From assembly GCA_018907035.1 (NCBI GenBank), contig JACCIC010000219.1:744001-808000 (forward strand): a stretch of DNA of 64,000 nt, given 5' to 3'. The notes under the pieces were generated by a model that did no database searches, was not told the origin of the DNA, and saw only the letters and a list, made by a program, of their open reading frames with translations. The position numbers and the translations under genes are program-made. The stretch is from Sycobia sp. Sy_11. Lineage: Eukaryota; Arthropoda; Insecta; Hymenoptera; Epichrysomallidae. Of this stretch, positions 44,463 through 56,013 are shown piece after piece; positions within the stretch are counted from its first letter, which is position 1; every line of letters begins with the position of its first letter.

Positions 44463-44640
44463 CGACTTTTCCGTGCTGTGTTGAGTGTGGCCTTGATATA
44501 GCGTCCCGCACTATAGTTACGTGCACGTGATTGCCGCCGCTGAAAGAACTTAATGGCTTTTCAACGCCGTGCTGTGCCTGGCGTCGATATAGTGTGCTGC
44601 ACTATAGTTGTATGCACGCGGCTACCGCCTTTGCCCTCTA
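44463..44640 (+). repeat. Two-copy tandem repeat of about 85-90 bp, GC-rich
   Basis: The segments 44463-44541 and 44554-44640 both contain CCGTGCTGTG, GATATAG, GCACTATAGTT and GCACG in the same order, with scattered differences. It may be a minisatellite or part of an unknown element. The GC-rich region begins near 44220. Confidence 0.6.
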
Positions 44641-44779
44641 ACTTGCTTTGTTTTAGAGGCACGCGTGTTCTCAATAACGCGTGGCAAATCCGCACTATTT
44701 TCGCCACAATCAGTAGTACATCTGACTATATCAGGGGCTACTTAATTTGTTGGCTGTACATAAGGTTCCGCCGTTTTTT

Positions 44780-45690
44780 ATAAAGAAATAAGAATTTATT
44801 GAAAAAAGGTACAAATAATGCCATTGAAAATATTTCCCATCACTTTCTACTACTTTTGACCATCTTTCAAGCAGCAAGTGGATACCTCGTGTAAAAAATT
44901 GCTCGTCTTTTGAGGCGATCCACGAATGGACCCATCTCTTCAATTCCTCGTAAGAGGTGAAGTGCTGCTCAGCCAGACCATGAGTCATCGACCGAAATAG
45001 GTAGTAGTCTAAAGGAAAAATGTCTCGTAAATACGATGGGTGGGGTAGGACGTTCCAATTCAGTGCTTCTAACGTTTCCTTTACGATTGTTGCAACATGT
45101 GGCCGAGCATTGTCATGCTGAACTTTGTCGTGCCTTTTGGCATATTGTGAATGTTTAATCTTCAATGCTCGTCTCAATTGCATCAGCCGTTGTTGGTAAG
45201 GTTTCCCAGTGACGGTTTAATTGTGTTGGAGTAGTTCGTAATAGATTACTCCAAGCTGATCCCACCAAATGCACAGCATTACCTTTTTGCCATGAATGTT
45301 TGACTTGGCCATCGAAGTAAAGGCATGCCCGGGCTTACCCCACGACTTCATACGCTTTGGATTGTCATAGTGAATCCACTTTTCTTCGCTCGTCACGATT
45401 GAATGTAGAAATCCTTTGCGATTTTGCCTTTTGAGCAATTATTCGCAAGCGAATAAGCGACACTCGATATCTCTTAGCTTCAGTTCGTAAGGAACCGAAT
45501 TTTCTTAATTTGGACCATACCCAGGGTTTTGAGACGTTGTGAAATAGCTTGCTAAGTCACTCCAAACTCTTGTGCAAGTTCTTCTTGTGTTGGGTACGGC
45601 TCTTCCTCCAGTAAAGCTTCCAATTGTGTGTAATACATGTATGGGGGAGGTAAGATAATGCGGCGCCGCATGGACCCAACGGTCGGATAG
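44780..45690 (-). pseudogene. Mariner transposase pseudogene, nearly full length
   Basis: Minus-strand blocks cover most of a transposase. An amino-terminal part lies near 45640-45500 (EEEPYPTQEELAQEF). Then IVTSEEKWIHYDNPKRMKSW with the first Asp region and KVMLCIWWDQLGVIYYELL are at 45400-45217. The catalytic end reads VQHDNARPHVATIVKETLEA, then LRDIFPLDYYLF, GLAEQHFTSYEELKRWVHSW and a carboxyl tail at 45183-44790. In the first motif the usual Asp-Glu reads Ser-Glu-Glu. Frameshifts lie near 45200 and 45440. It differs from the copies at 41-42, 51-52 and 59-63 kb. Confidence 0.85.
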
Positions 45691-45874
45691 CTCCAGATGA
45701 CAGCTTCTGGCTGTTATGGAATCTATAGAAACTGGTGAAAGATACATACTAAAATATTACTATTTTCTCATATATATATATATTTTTTTTTTATCATTCT
45801 ATTTTTATGGCGAAATTTTTGTATTATGGTAGAAAAATATATAGACGTGCGGGCAAAAGTACTTTGAGATTAAA

Positions 45875-47848
45875 TTACGTCAAAGAAGGATAAAGTGTAT
45901 TGCTTTGGCCACCCCGCTCAATGTCCATGCGCCGTTCCATGTAACTATTGAAAGAACCTGATACCGTTTGGGGAGGTTGCGTTTCCGGTGTATTGTTGGA
46001 TAACGAATGAGCTACTTCGACGTCTGATCTGTTCTCAGACGTTCTATTGTTTCGTGATAACAGTATTTGGATTAGCACCGTCTATATGGCTCCGAGTAGA
46101 TGGAGTGAAAATCCATATACTTGATGAGGTGCATATCCGTTGATGATGACGCTGATTATCATTTTTATAGTCTGAATCATAAATAAAATCCCAAGGATGC
46201 CTGCGCTGGTTGCCCCGAAGGATACAGGTTTCTGCCAGCCTCTTTCTCATGTTGATTCCACGAGTTTCTCCACTGCGTTTTTATTCAATAATTTCTCCAT
46301 GATTCCTTCTTCTCTTTCTCCTAATGGGTGACCATGAATTTCTCTTGCCACGTCGTTCAATAAGGCGCTTTTTTCGCCTGGGCACATGATGACGTCCTAT
46401 AGTTTGTCTAAATCTTCTTGAGTATAGATACCGTCGGTGGAAAGATCATATGAGTTAATATACCTCCAAATGAGTTTGGTTCGTGGTTTACGTGTAGCTG
46501 AGCTTAGTTTTTGGTTGGCTTTGGAATGATTTTATAATATTTATCGACGGCTTGGTATGCTGTAAATAATGTAGAGTTACATGTTATAGTAGTGCCCTTG
46601 TTTTTCAAGGTGTGGGTCCTGGGTGTCATATACTGAATGGTATTGCCCCGTATAACTGGTAATTCTGCGTAACATTTAGTGCTGTGGCTAATCTTGACTT
46701 ACTACAGGTATACATTTTACTAAGTGTATGACTTCTCCTGCCAGTACTGCCATGTTTCCCGGTCCTTCCACAAGGTTGTATGCGAACTCGTGGGGAGCTT
46801 GAATGGCTATAGCAAGTACATTTTTTCAGGTTTGACGCTCTGTATTGCAGCGTTGAAATACGACGTCTTTATATAGCTGTTTTACCTGAGTGCGTATATA
46901 TTTTTCTACATATACAACCTTTGAGTGTACATATGTAAATACATATAAATCGGTTACTCTAGTTTTTCCCGATTTGGGGAACGATTCGCCTTTAACGGTT
47001 TCGAAGATTACAAGTTTTGGGAGTACAGTTTTTATGATCTTGTATCCGCAAAAATATTCGTGACCTATAGTACTTAATGAAAAATTTGCACTTCTGGAAG
47101 TGAGGGGATACACCATTTGGCATTGCCCTAATTCTGGATCGGGGGCGATGTTTGCGCGATTCCTTGAAACAGGATACTGAATTGATTGAATTTACATGCG
47201 CCATTAGGGATAGGTTTCCAAAAGGTGTATCCTCCTTCCTGGCCTATACAGTGACCGCTAGAGAATCGACAAACTGTACAATATTTGAGGTGAATCGTAT
47301 TATTATCTCAATCTATTTGCCCTACATCGTCGAAAAACGTTATTTGGTCAGAGGGCCTGTACGAATACGCAATCCCATGATCCGTAGGGGATTTTGTACC
47401 CGGCACCGCTACATTTACCGTCAGTGTTGCCGTTACCCGCGAATGTTACACCTTGTGTTATTATTTGATTGAATTTGAGGTTTTATAATATGTGATCGCT
47501 TAATTTTAATGTACCAGTGCTGTGCGCGTTTTCGTAACTAGTCTATCCAATTTCGGGAATATACTGGGCCCTGCCGCAACTTACTAGGGATATGTGGGAT
47601 AGTGCACCGCAATAATGTATTGATCTCTCTATTGATATCTCGTACTGATATGCTTCGGTGAATTTATTGATCTGAAGGAGTTCTACATATTGAGGTTCTA
47701 TTTTTACTGTGTTGCATGATGTGGTGCACTCTCCCACCTCGATGAGTGCTATTGTGGTGATGTTACTGTATGGAAGCCCACAATCGTATCCTATTATTCT
47801 CCTGAATAGGTGGATAGAGGACAAAAAATACAATACTTGTATTATCAT
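45875..47848 (-). pseudogene. Envelope-like glycoprotein gene of the decayed gypsy element 3
   Basis: About 2 kb, roughly 650 codons, lies directly 3' of the integrase on the same strand, the position of env in insect errantiviruses. The amino-terminal piece (47848-47543) begins with a hydrophobic signal-like stretch (MIIQVLYFLSSIHLF) and then a cysteine-bearing segment (IIGYDCGLPYSN). Further pieces at 47116-46826, 46250-46044 and 46078-45875 continue in changing frames. It looks like a class of membrane glycoprotein captured by insect LTR elements. The closer affinity, chuvirus-like versus baculovirus F-like, cannot be settled here. Multiple frameshifts and stops make it non-functional. Confidence 0.5.
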
Positions 47849-48018
47849 TTTTCTGTAACATAAAAGGATTAGCTTGTTGTCCCTTGCAATCGTGTTTGTT
47901 TTGTGCTCCTTATACTTACACTAAATACTTAGTTTATTAGTTTTATTATAAGTATACATTATAACTATACATTTTTTTGAGAATATAGAAATTATACATA
48001 TCATTTAGTCATGAGGAA

Positions 48019-49031
48019 TTAATTGGTTTGGTTCCTTATTTTCTGTTTTCCTTCTTCCCCTCCCCATTTTTTTCGACTGCTTGCATATTCGTGGTTGATA
48101 TGCGATATTCTGAGTCTATTCGCGTCTATTATTTTGCTACCTTTATTAATTTGTATTCGGATATTATTTTTGATGAATATTTCCAGTAATTTCTGAGGTC
48201 CGGAGTACCGGTTTCCGAACTTCCCTAGTTTTGGACCGGAGAAGAAAAATATATAATCGCCTACTTTAAAGTTTTGAGGGTTTAACTTCCGATCAAAATA
48301 TTTTTTCGGTTTGAATTGAGACGAAACCAGATGATCATAGGCATTTGTTTGTAAACCGTTTAAGCGGGTCATGAGGTTGATTAGATAATCTTTGTATGTG
48401 GGTACTGGGTATGATTCCCTTAGCGGGTCTGTTGGTGGTAGTCATGATGCGAATTTTCTAAAGATTTGTTCGATTGCGGATGGAATGTTGTTGTGCGAAA
48501 TTTGTTGATTTTGAAACGTTTTGCTATTCTATTCATCAAACTGCTCAAGAAATTTGTTCCTTGGTCGGTAAGGATTACTTTGGATGTTCCAAAAATGCAG
48601 ATGAATCTTTTGATAAAGGGGTCCGCAATAATGGAGGATAAGTTATTTTTTAATGGTATCCTCATACAAAATTTTGAGAATTGGTTTTGAATTATAAGGA
48701 TGTATTCGTTACCATTTTTGGTAGGTTGTAAGGGTCCTACTACGTCTAACGCTACCTTTTGTAATGGCACCCCGGGTGTGAGAGTAATTATCATGAGCTG
48801 TTTTATCTTTAGACGAACTAATTTTTTTAATTGACAGTCCAGACATTGTTGGATTTTCCTCTGGATATTATCCTTTAAATGTTCCCAATAATACCTTTGC
48901 TTGATCCTAACATATATTTTGGACACTCCCCGGTGTCCGTCTATGGGAAATTTGTGGAGTTCTGCGAAGACTCTGTCTCGTTTATCTATAGCTACATATA
49001 TGAATGAATCTGTACAGATTATTATCTTCAT
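48019..49031 (-). pseudogene. Integrase of gypsy element 3
   Basis: The zinc-binding region (LHKFPIDGHRG, then CLDCQLKK) is followed by the catalytic core with VALDVVGPLQPTKNGNEYIL, KVILTDQGTNFLSSL and HPQSNKSLENSHHDY, so the D,D,E residues are present in one frame (49031-48420). After a frameshift near 48400 the carboxyl domain continues (RYSGPQKLLEIFIKNN) to 48019. The acidic/basic tail ends in a stop just before the envelope-like gene. Confidence 0.85.
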
Positions 49032-49076
49032 CGAGAGATTGTCAAATGTTGCTTTGATCTGTTCGTAAAAGTTTAC

Positions 49077-50400
49077 TCATTCCAAATTCTCTATTGATTT
49101 ATATTTTCCAATGCTTATAATGGTTTCGTAAATTTTCGTCAGAATTTTGTGTAGAATGTTTAAGGTCTTAAAAATGTTTAATTCAATTACCCCTAGCGAT
49201 GCTGGTTGTTCGGCTCTAATGCATAAAGCGTAGTAGTTTTTAGATTTTTTTCCCTTGATTTGTTGCACTTCATATACATTCATTGTGCTTATTTTTATTT
49301 TGTGCTGTTCAATGACCTTTGTGGTGCTGTCATCGCCAGTTTCAACTTTACTATTAACGACAAGGATTAAGTTATCCTTTGGATGATGAAGTGATTCTCT
49401 TACTTCGATCATTTGATTACAGTTTACCCATGTCTCTGGATTTCTGTCTGTTTACTCTGAACATGTTGACTCTGCCGATTCTAAAGAGGATTTAGAGTTC
49501 GTTCGCCATCTACGTGATATGGGTTTTTGTAATAGTGCTAAGGGGCCTGTTTCGAATTCTTAGATATCATGGAACTCACTTTCAGCGAATTGAGTTGTAA
49601 CTTGTGCAGTTTCTCGAATTAGACGTTCGTTGGTTATCTATTTATTCGCTAGCGGCTCTAGCTGAGTCCGTTATTCTCTGATTTTCAATGTCTTTGTACT
49701 TTTTCATGGGGATTCCTTTTTAGTCGATTTTTTTCTTGTCTCTCATTTTCTTTCTTCCTTTTCATAGGATGATATACGGCTTCGTGAACACGGCCCGATC
49801 AAGTGATCAGGTTATTTCTGGACGGTTCCGCAACAGAGAGTCTGCGTTGGAATTCATTCTTCCTGGTTTATAAATGACCGTGTAATCGTATTTCAAAAGT
49901 ATAAGATGCCATTTCTGTACGCGTGTGTTTAAGTCGGCAGTTTTAAACCATACTAGTAGTTGATGGTCGATAATGATGGTTCTTTTTCTGCCATATACAT
50001 AGAATCGAAATGCCTTTACGCTATGAACAATTGATAGCACCTCTTTTTCGTAGATTTCGTATTTTAGTTCTGCGTTACGCAGTACGAGCGAGCTATATGC
50101 AATTGGTCGATCTTTTTCAATCTCTCCCTCTGATAGAACGCCTCCTGCAGCGTATCCCGATGCATCGGTAGTAACGACGTACGGTTGGCTAAGCTCTGGG
50201 AATTGCAATAAGGGTGCATTACACAATAGGCTTTTAAATGTTTTGAATGCTCGTTCAGTCTTATTGGACCATCTGAAGGAGATATCTTTTTGCAATAATA
50301 GCTTCTGATAATTTATAAAAAATTTCTTTCTTTTCTCTCTATGTGATACGAATGATTTTTTAAGATATAACTCCAATGTTTCAAAACATAACTTTAGCAT
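49077..50400 (-). pseudogene. RNase H and linker region of gypsy element 3
   Basis: The frame 50400-49807 has FRWSNKTERAFKTFKSLLCN, VVTTDASGYAAGGVLSEGEI and ELKYEIYEKEVLSIVHSVKA, the catalytic Asp and Glu of RNase H, and ends with a His-containing LLVWFKTADL. The Asp-His pair usual in TDH reads IDH. A linker region at 49412-49077 precedes the integrase and has no clear domain. About 400 bases between them (49420-49800) carry stops in all frames. Confidence 0.85.
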
Positions 50401-50429
50401 AATGAAAAAAAACGAGAATTAAAATTCAA

Positions 50430-50830
50430 TTCAACATTATTTTGAATTTAACAAGTTTTTTTATAGTTATATAATTTAGAGTTAATTATAATTTATAATA
50501 ATAATAATACGGATACTGATAGGCGTCATCGGTACTGCTGAACGAAAATGTAGACTTGAATAGACTGGAATAGACTGGTGTAGTAGTAGAGTAGTGCAGA
50601 CTGAGTAGTGTAGAGTAGACTGAGTAGTTTAGTGTAGAGTACTGTGAGAGTGTGAAGACCCGCTACTTTTATAGTGGACGCACGGATGGTTCCTATTGTT
50701 TAGGATATGTATCCCTATGATTCTCCCGGAAAATTCGGGAGTCTGAGCCTGATAAGAATAGCTTCTCTCTCTTTCTCTCCTAGATAGCGTTAGGAATATC
50801 AAAATTACTAACTATAAAATAAATAATTAT
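50430..50830 (-). promoter_or_regulatory. Possible LTR/promoter of gypsy element 3
   Basis: In coding direction a hairpin (CTCCCGAATTTTCCGGGAG) is followed by CACTATAAAAGTAGCGGG, a TATA-box-like sequence, and then AGTCTACTC-type short repeats at 50560-50640. It precedes the RNase H remnant. The call is tentative because no partner LTR is seen. Confidence 0.35.
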
Positions 50831-50848
50831 AAAATCTTATTTTATTTT

Positions 50849-50850
<2 letters not shown>

Positions 50851-50903
<53 letters not shown>

Positions 50904-51015
50904 TTCATTTATCTGTAATGATATATTAGTATACGTACATTATACATATAATTTTTCTACCTCTTATTTTATATTATGTACTTTTTTATATGTACACACA
51001 CACACACACACACAC

Positions 51016-51053
<38 letters not shown>
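50851..51053. repeat. Microsatellite cluster: (AT)n, (CA)n, (TA)n
   Basis: The (AT)n tract is 50851-50900, (CA)n 50993-51015 and (TA)n 51018-51053. The open frames across them are repeat artefacts. Confidence 0.95.
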
Positions 51054-51055
<2 letters not shown>

Positions 51056-51414
51056 GTGCAAGTGCAACATATACACATATGCATATGACCATGAATATAT
51101 GTCATTGTGTATGAACACAATATTCATACACATCATTAGTGTATGAACACTAAATGCCCTTGAAATTTTTCTTAATTTATTCGTTGCAGGTGCACTTTCC
51201 TTCACGAACTTTCTAAATTTAGGTGTGTCTAAATTAGGTACTTAAACGTGTAATTGTCCAACTTTCAAACTTAAATTTCGTTTTATAATCGAATTTACTT
51301 CCTTTAGATATTCAGCATCGTCATAGATCGTTCTTGATCATCATCATCAAAATTTATTTTATAAATGTTTATATTTTTATTTTTATTTTTGAGAAACGAA
51401 TGATATAATGACAC

Positions 51415-51416
<2 letters not shown>

Positions 51417-51454
<38 letters not shown>
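51417..51454. repeat. (AT)n microsatellite at a mariner end
   Basis: The tract runs directly into the terminal repeat of the mariner copy at 51457, so the mariner used a TA in it as target. Confidence 0.9.
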
Positions 51455-51456
<2 letters not shown>

Positions 51457-51457
<1 letters not shown>

Positions 51458-52155
51458 GTTGTCAAAAATCTCACTTCCGCCTTTTTGTCTTATGAATTTC
51501 GCGGCTATGTACAAAGCGTTACACAGGTCGTATCTGGCATTACTATACATCATTTGATGGGTCTTGACATAATGTACAAAACGACACTATGCATGATTAG
51601 TTTGGATATTGCGTTCAAAAGTTATAGATGTGTAAACATGGCGTTCACTAACGCCGAAATTCGCGGTATTTTAAAGTTTTCCTTCGTCAAAGCCAAATCC
51701 GCTAGAGAAATGTTCCGTGACATTAATGGTATTTTGGGGAATGGCACGCTATCACTTCGAATCACAGAGGAATGGTTTTGATAATTCAGAGCCGGTGAAA
51801 ACGACACCATGGATAAGACAGCCGGCGGAAGACCTGTGACACGAATACCGATCAAATCATGGAATTTATCGAGTTACACTGGTATGTGGCATCTTGTGAC
51901 ATCGCCCAGGAAATGAGAGTTAGTCACCAAACTATTTTAAACGATCTGTAGAAGACTGGATACAAAAAAAGCTTGATATTTGGCTGCGCAAATTTTGACG
52001 CAAAAAAACCTTCTGGATCGAATCAACGCCTGCGATGTACTGCTGAAACGGAACGAACTTGACCAATTTTTGAAGCGTATGGTTACTGGCGACGAAAAAT
52101 GGATCACATACGATAATGACAAGCGAAAACGGTCGTGGTCCAAGGCCGTTTGATA
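51457..52155 (+). pseudogene. Mariner copy A, amino-terminal part
   Basis: The left terminal repeat GGTTGTCAAAAATCTCACTT follows a TA at 51455-51456. The transposase amino end (FTNAEIRGILKFSFVKAKSA, then RDINGILGNGTLSL) is open to 51781. Further blocks continue in broken frames to RMVTGDEKWITYDNDKRKRS near 52080-52135, which holds the first catalytic Asp. The rest is missing: another mariner sequence follows from about 52160. It is the same family as copy B at 61092-61960. Confidence 0.85.
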
Positions 52156-52159
52156 TTCC

Positions 52160-52850
52160 CAAACTGTTTAATTTAAATCAAAAGAACCGTCGCATAACGA
52201 TATCTCTGGAGATGTTGATTGAACGGTAATTTTCACAGAAGGGTTATAACTGGTGATGAATCGTGGTTATATAGTTATGCCATCGAAACTAAAACCCAAT
52301 GGTCCCAATGGAATAGCCCAGAAGAAGCACGACCGAAGAAAGCACGCCGAGTTTGATTAAACTAGTAGTGGCATAATGCATCAGAAATTCTTACTACAAT
52401 CTCGTACAGTAAATGAGGAGTATTATCTTGAAGTTCTGCGCCATTTGAGAAAGCCCACAAAAAACATCCGGATCTTTCGAAAAAAATTAATGGGTTTTGC
52501 ATCACGATAATGCACGTGCTCATTTATATCATTGCTTGTGAGAAATTTTTTGGCCAAATCGAACACTACAGTCATGCCTCCGTCTCCATATCCACAGAAT
52601 TTGGCCTTCAGTGATTTTTTTTCCCAAAACCGTAAAGATTCATGAAAGGACATCGATTTTCAACTATTGAAGAGATAAAAACTGTATCGCTGAAAGAACT
52701 CAAGGCTATACTAAAAAATAACTATCAGAAGTACTCCGATAAAACATTTTTACGTACAGTTGATAACTACTTATGTCAAAATTGCGTGAAGTCAAGTCAA
52801 AAATACTTTCAACTTCTCATGTTATTTTCTGCTTGCAAATGAGTCTATAA
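52160..52850 (+). pseudogene. Mariner copy C, carboxyl part, different family
   Basis: From about 52230 the plus strand reads RVITGDESWLYSYAIETKTQ-like blocks, then EEYYLEVLRHLRKP, a degenerate catalytic block, and MKGHRFSTIEEIKTVSLKEL at 52642-52842. This matches the family of copy D (58966-59650), not copy A. The two are therefore joined end to end by nested insertion or deletion. Stops and frame changes are frequent. Confidence 0.8.
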
Positions 52851-52884
52851 AAAAAATAATGTCAGTTTATTAGAGAGCTAAAAT

Positions 52885-53270
52885 TTATAACGTTCCCCTC
52901 CCTCATGGGATAGCTCATACGCGGTAATAATCCAAGGTTAATTGAGAGGCGAAGAATTCTTATATTTGCAGGAGCGGATAGAGGATCTGGTGAAGTAATC
53001 TTAATTAATATAGTGTTTTTTTTTAAAACAGTAACAAATAATATTCAAATTAATTCTATACACTGAACATCACTCTGATTTGGGATATTTCTGTAAAAAA
53101 TAAAAAATATTAAAAAAGAAGTATTAAATAGGCAAGTTATAATTATAAGACTTAATATTAAAAGTGCGGTGTTTTCCGCTACTTTAATCTAAATACTTTT
53201 TTTCATTAAATTAAAAAATATTGTATCCACTAAGTAAGTGAATATACATTTAAATATATATTTTTATAAT
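52885..53270 (-). mobile_element. LTR fragment of the gypsy element 2 family
   Basis: The start (AACGTTCCCCTCC, GGGATAGCTCATACGCGGTAAT, GAGAGGCGAAG) matches the first 80 bases of the LTRs at 22784 and 28284. The following AT-rich part up to the KaTTT-rich region near 53200 is similar but diverged. The other end is not preserved, so it is an old truncated copy. Confidence 0.7.
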
Positions 53271-53639
53271 AAAAAACAGTATATATTAAGCAAATTTTTC
53301 CCTTCTTTCAATTTGAATAAATGTATTTGTTTAAAATTGCAACCATTTATTTTAGTGTACTTAAGATTACAAAAAATATTTCAAAGAATACTTGTAGATC
53401 TTCTTAAAATACAGTTTTTACACTATGTGTTAAATTTCTACAATCATCATTTCTCGAGAACAGTGTATGTATTCGAAAGTATCTGTTGAACTTTTGTTCT
53501 CAAATATTGTTTGCATTGGAACTTGTGTAGAACCAAAAATATGTATTTTAGTTGTTATTTATGTTTTCAGGGATTTAGAAATAGATATTCAATTTCCGTC
53601 TAAAGCTGATACGATATTCGTAATTAACTCCAAGTGCAC
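53271..53639. other. AT-rich DNA without a supported gene
   Basis: Plus-strand open frames at 53238-53489 and 53467-53682 are rich in Phe, Ile and Asn and show no motif. I treat them as chance. Confidence 0.45.
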
Positions 53640-53806
53640 TATCTCGAACCTAACTGAATACAGCCACATCACTGTCATTTGATGTTTTTCTGCAGAAATA
53701 TTATATTAGCTAATATGATCTATAGACAATATATTTTTATACATACAGTATTTTTGACATAGAGGGAATATATCTATTTCATAAGTCATGAGACGGGAAT
53801 GTTAAT

Positions 53807-53878
<72 letters not shown>
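53640..53878. repeat. Microsatellite-associated repeat with (CA)n(TA)n
   Basis: CTGAATACAGCCACATCACTGTCA and CAATATATTTTTATACATACAGTATTTTT parallel 29345-29485. The tract (CA)n at 53806-53830 and (TA)n at 53831-53878 follows. Confidence 0.6.
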
Positions 53879-53880
<2 letters not shown>

Positions 53881-54916
53881 TCTTCATTGCCAGTATTATA
53901 ATTAACTTTATAAACAATATTCTCACCTAAATTCGTAAATTATAAAGAATATTTTATATTTGAAATGACGGAAATGCCATAAGGTTTTAATAGTACATTA
54001 TGATCCAAAAGAGCAAAATAGGCGTTTCCGAGGCCGAAAATTTGTTCGCTCGAGCGAAAACGCCTTTGCTTCCATCACATACAAAGGCGCTATTTTTTTC
54101 TTAAAGAAATGCACAAAAAATTGAATGACAATCTCACAGAATTAAACAATCTCCAATTCTCCTCGCCTCCATGTGTTGGGCATGCATATATAGAGCTTAC
54201 ATAGAACGCAATTCGTTGGATTTGAAAAAAATAAAATATTATCGCTATTCTCTAAAAGTTATTCCTGCAATTTATTGGAAGATCATCACATTAAATTAAA
54301 TAATTTGCTCTTATTTAGAAATTGATAAAGTCTGTTAATAAGAGATGTAGGCTCAGGAAGTGAGGGTTCAGGGATGAACCCCCCTCCCCATTTCTAAAAT
54401 GAAATAAGAATACTCAATTGAAGATTATAAGTTTCTTAATAATCTAATCTTAAACTAAAATTCAAAAAAATTTAATAGCATAATAAATAGAATTTAAAAT
54501 TAAAACTACTTTAAAAAATATAGATAATTTTAATACTTAAAAAACATTATAAGAATTTTTATAATAAATTTCACATAGAATATAAATCTTATTTTATTCT
54601 GAAACTTGGAATACTTAACTAAGAGTGCATAAAAAAAGTCGAACTCGCGGTCGATTGGCGCATATAGGTCTAATGATTGTAAATGCCAGATATTACACAG
54701 GCACAGAAAACTGAGAATCCTACCGACAACACGGTGTCATTCATTCACTTTTCCTCCCAAGGGAGGAAGTAGTGTTTTGCTCCCTCTAGACAGATGTAAA
54801 AAATCATATTTTGAGCCCCGAGTGCGGGAAAATATTTTCTATTAGCGAATGAGAATTTTAAAAAAGTGAAACATTCATTGAAGATCTAACTTATTATTAT
54901 TATCATGATTGTTATG

Positions 54917-54952
<36 letters not shown>

Positions 54953-55215
54953 ATATTTATATTCATCAATAAATTGTGAATGATAATCATTTATTGTTAA
55001 AAATGTTGAACAATTTCTAAATTATTTTCTGAAAATGAGAATGTCAAAGTTGTATAGCTCTGTTTATAATCACATATACAATACGAATTTCATGATGTAT
55101 TTGTTGAGGTAGATGAAATTAATTTAAGATAGAAGATTGTGTAAAGGAAAATATAATAGAATGTATTTCGAATAAAACAGTGTTTACAATAAACTCGGTG
55201 CGACCTTTCTCTTAG
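53879..55215. other. AT-rich DNA, small palindromes and a trinucleotide repeat
   Basis: There is a perfect 14-bp palindrome TTCGCTCGAGCGAA at 54045-54058, a hairpin TTCCTCCC/GGGAGGAA near 54750, and an (ATT)n tract at 54891-54952. No gene was seen. Confidence 0.55.
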
Positions 55216-55354
55216 GAAGTGCATAGGAGAACTGAACTTTGTTATAATGCAGAATAGTTCAAGAATTAAGGACGCAGTACAAGTTACTACAAATCTCGAC
55301 AGGTTAGTACAAGTAAGGTCTAACGGTGGGAGTGCCTGGACCGCATTAGATCAG
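55216..55354 (+). CDS. Possible exon of an unidentified gene on the plus strand
   Basis: The sequence CCTTTCTCTTAG is followed by 139 bases that are open in one frame and end exactly at CAG|GTATGT, a strong donor. An ATG at 55247 would give 36 codons (MQNSSRIKDAVQVTTNLDRL, then VQVRSNGGSAWTALDQ) ending in phase 0. The frame is also open back to the acceptor, so it could be internal or a first coding exon. The residue mix is normal and unlike the AT-driven frames nearby. I do not recognise the protein. If real, it lies antisense within or beside the receptor gene. Confidence 0.35.
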
Positions 55355-56013
55355 GTATGTATATAATTATGAGTATTCACAGAACACTTAGTGAGAGATG
55401 TCGAGTTTTACGCAGGTATACTTTAACAGTATTGGATAGAGCGAATAGTAATTTGTATAGCCACTTGTATAGGTTTTCCTTCTAAAGCAATTTATCATTA
55501 ATAATTTTGTTCACTTATGAAAGTTGTTTCTAAAAAATTTATTCAGTTACCCAATTTTAATTTTATAGTGAATTGTAAAGTTGTATTATAATTGTAAAAT
55601 AATTATAGAATCTTATGAAGGATCATAAAATCAATAGTTGAAAAAAAATTAATTAGTAAATTAATGAAACTAATGTACAATAAAATAATTTTTTCTGTAG
55701 ACTTTTCAATATAATTTATTAGTTATAAAAATGCATTCAAATATTTAAAATTTATCTACAACAATATTGCAGTTATATGCAATAATCATTGTTGTCAGTA
55801 ATGCATAAGTATATTGGCGCATACTTTCTACTCTCGAGAATTATAATAACGAAATATTGCAACAATGGAAAAGATGAATTAAAAAATTGATTCATCGAAA
55901 GGAGAGCCCAGAATCATGTAAGTATATATGTAGGTAAAGCAGAAACACTTACACGCATTTTGAAGACATTCTATTAACTTAGAATTAAAAATTGTGCTTA
56001 TGTCGACTTTTCT
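55355..56013. other. AT-rich DNA after the possible exon, nothing supported
   Basis: No second plus-strand exon was recognised within 650 bases downstream. Confidence 0.4.

Larger units (their letters stand above)
45875..50830 (-). mobile_element. Errantivirus-like gypsy element 3, 5'-truncated
   Basis: The order RNase H, integrase, envelope-like on the minus strand defines a three-gene gypsy-type element. The gag, protease and most of the reverse transcriptase are missing. The coding sequence starts near 50400 within the thumb/RNase H region. Sequence at 50430-50830 may be LTR: in coding direction it has CTATAAAAG near 50675-50665 and a run of AGTAGAC-like units downstream of it. A matching second LTR was not found. 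Confidence 0.6.

Noticed and set aside
50848..51205. Open frames of Tyr-Ile and Thr-His repeats on both strands
   Set aside because: They are translations of (AT)n and (CA)n microsatellites.
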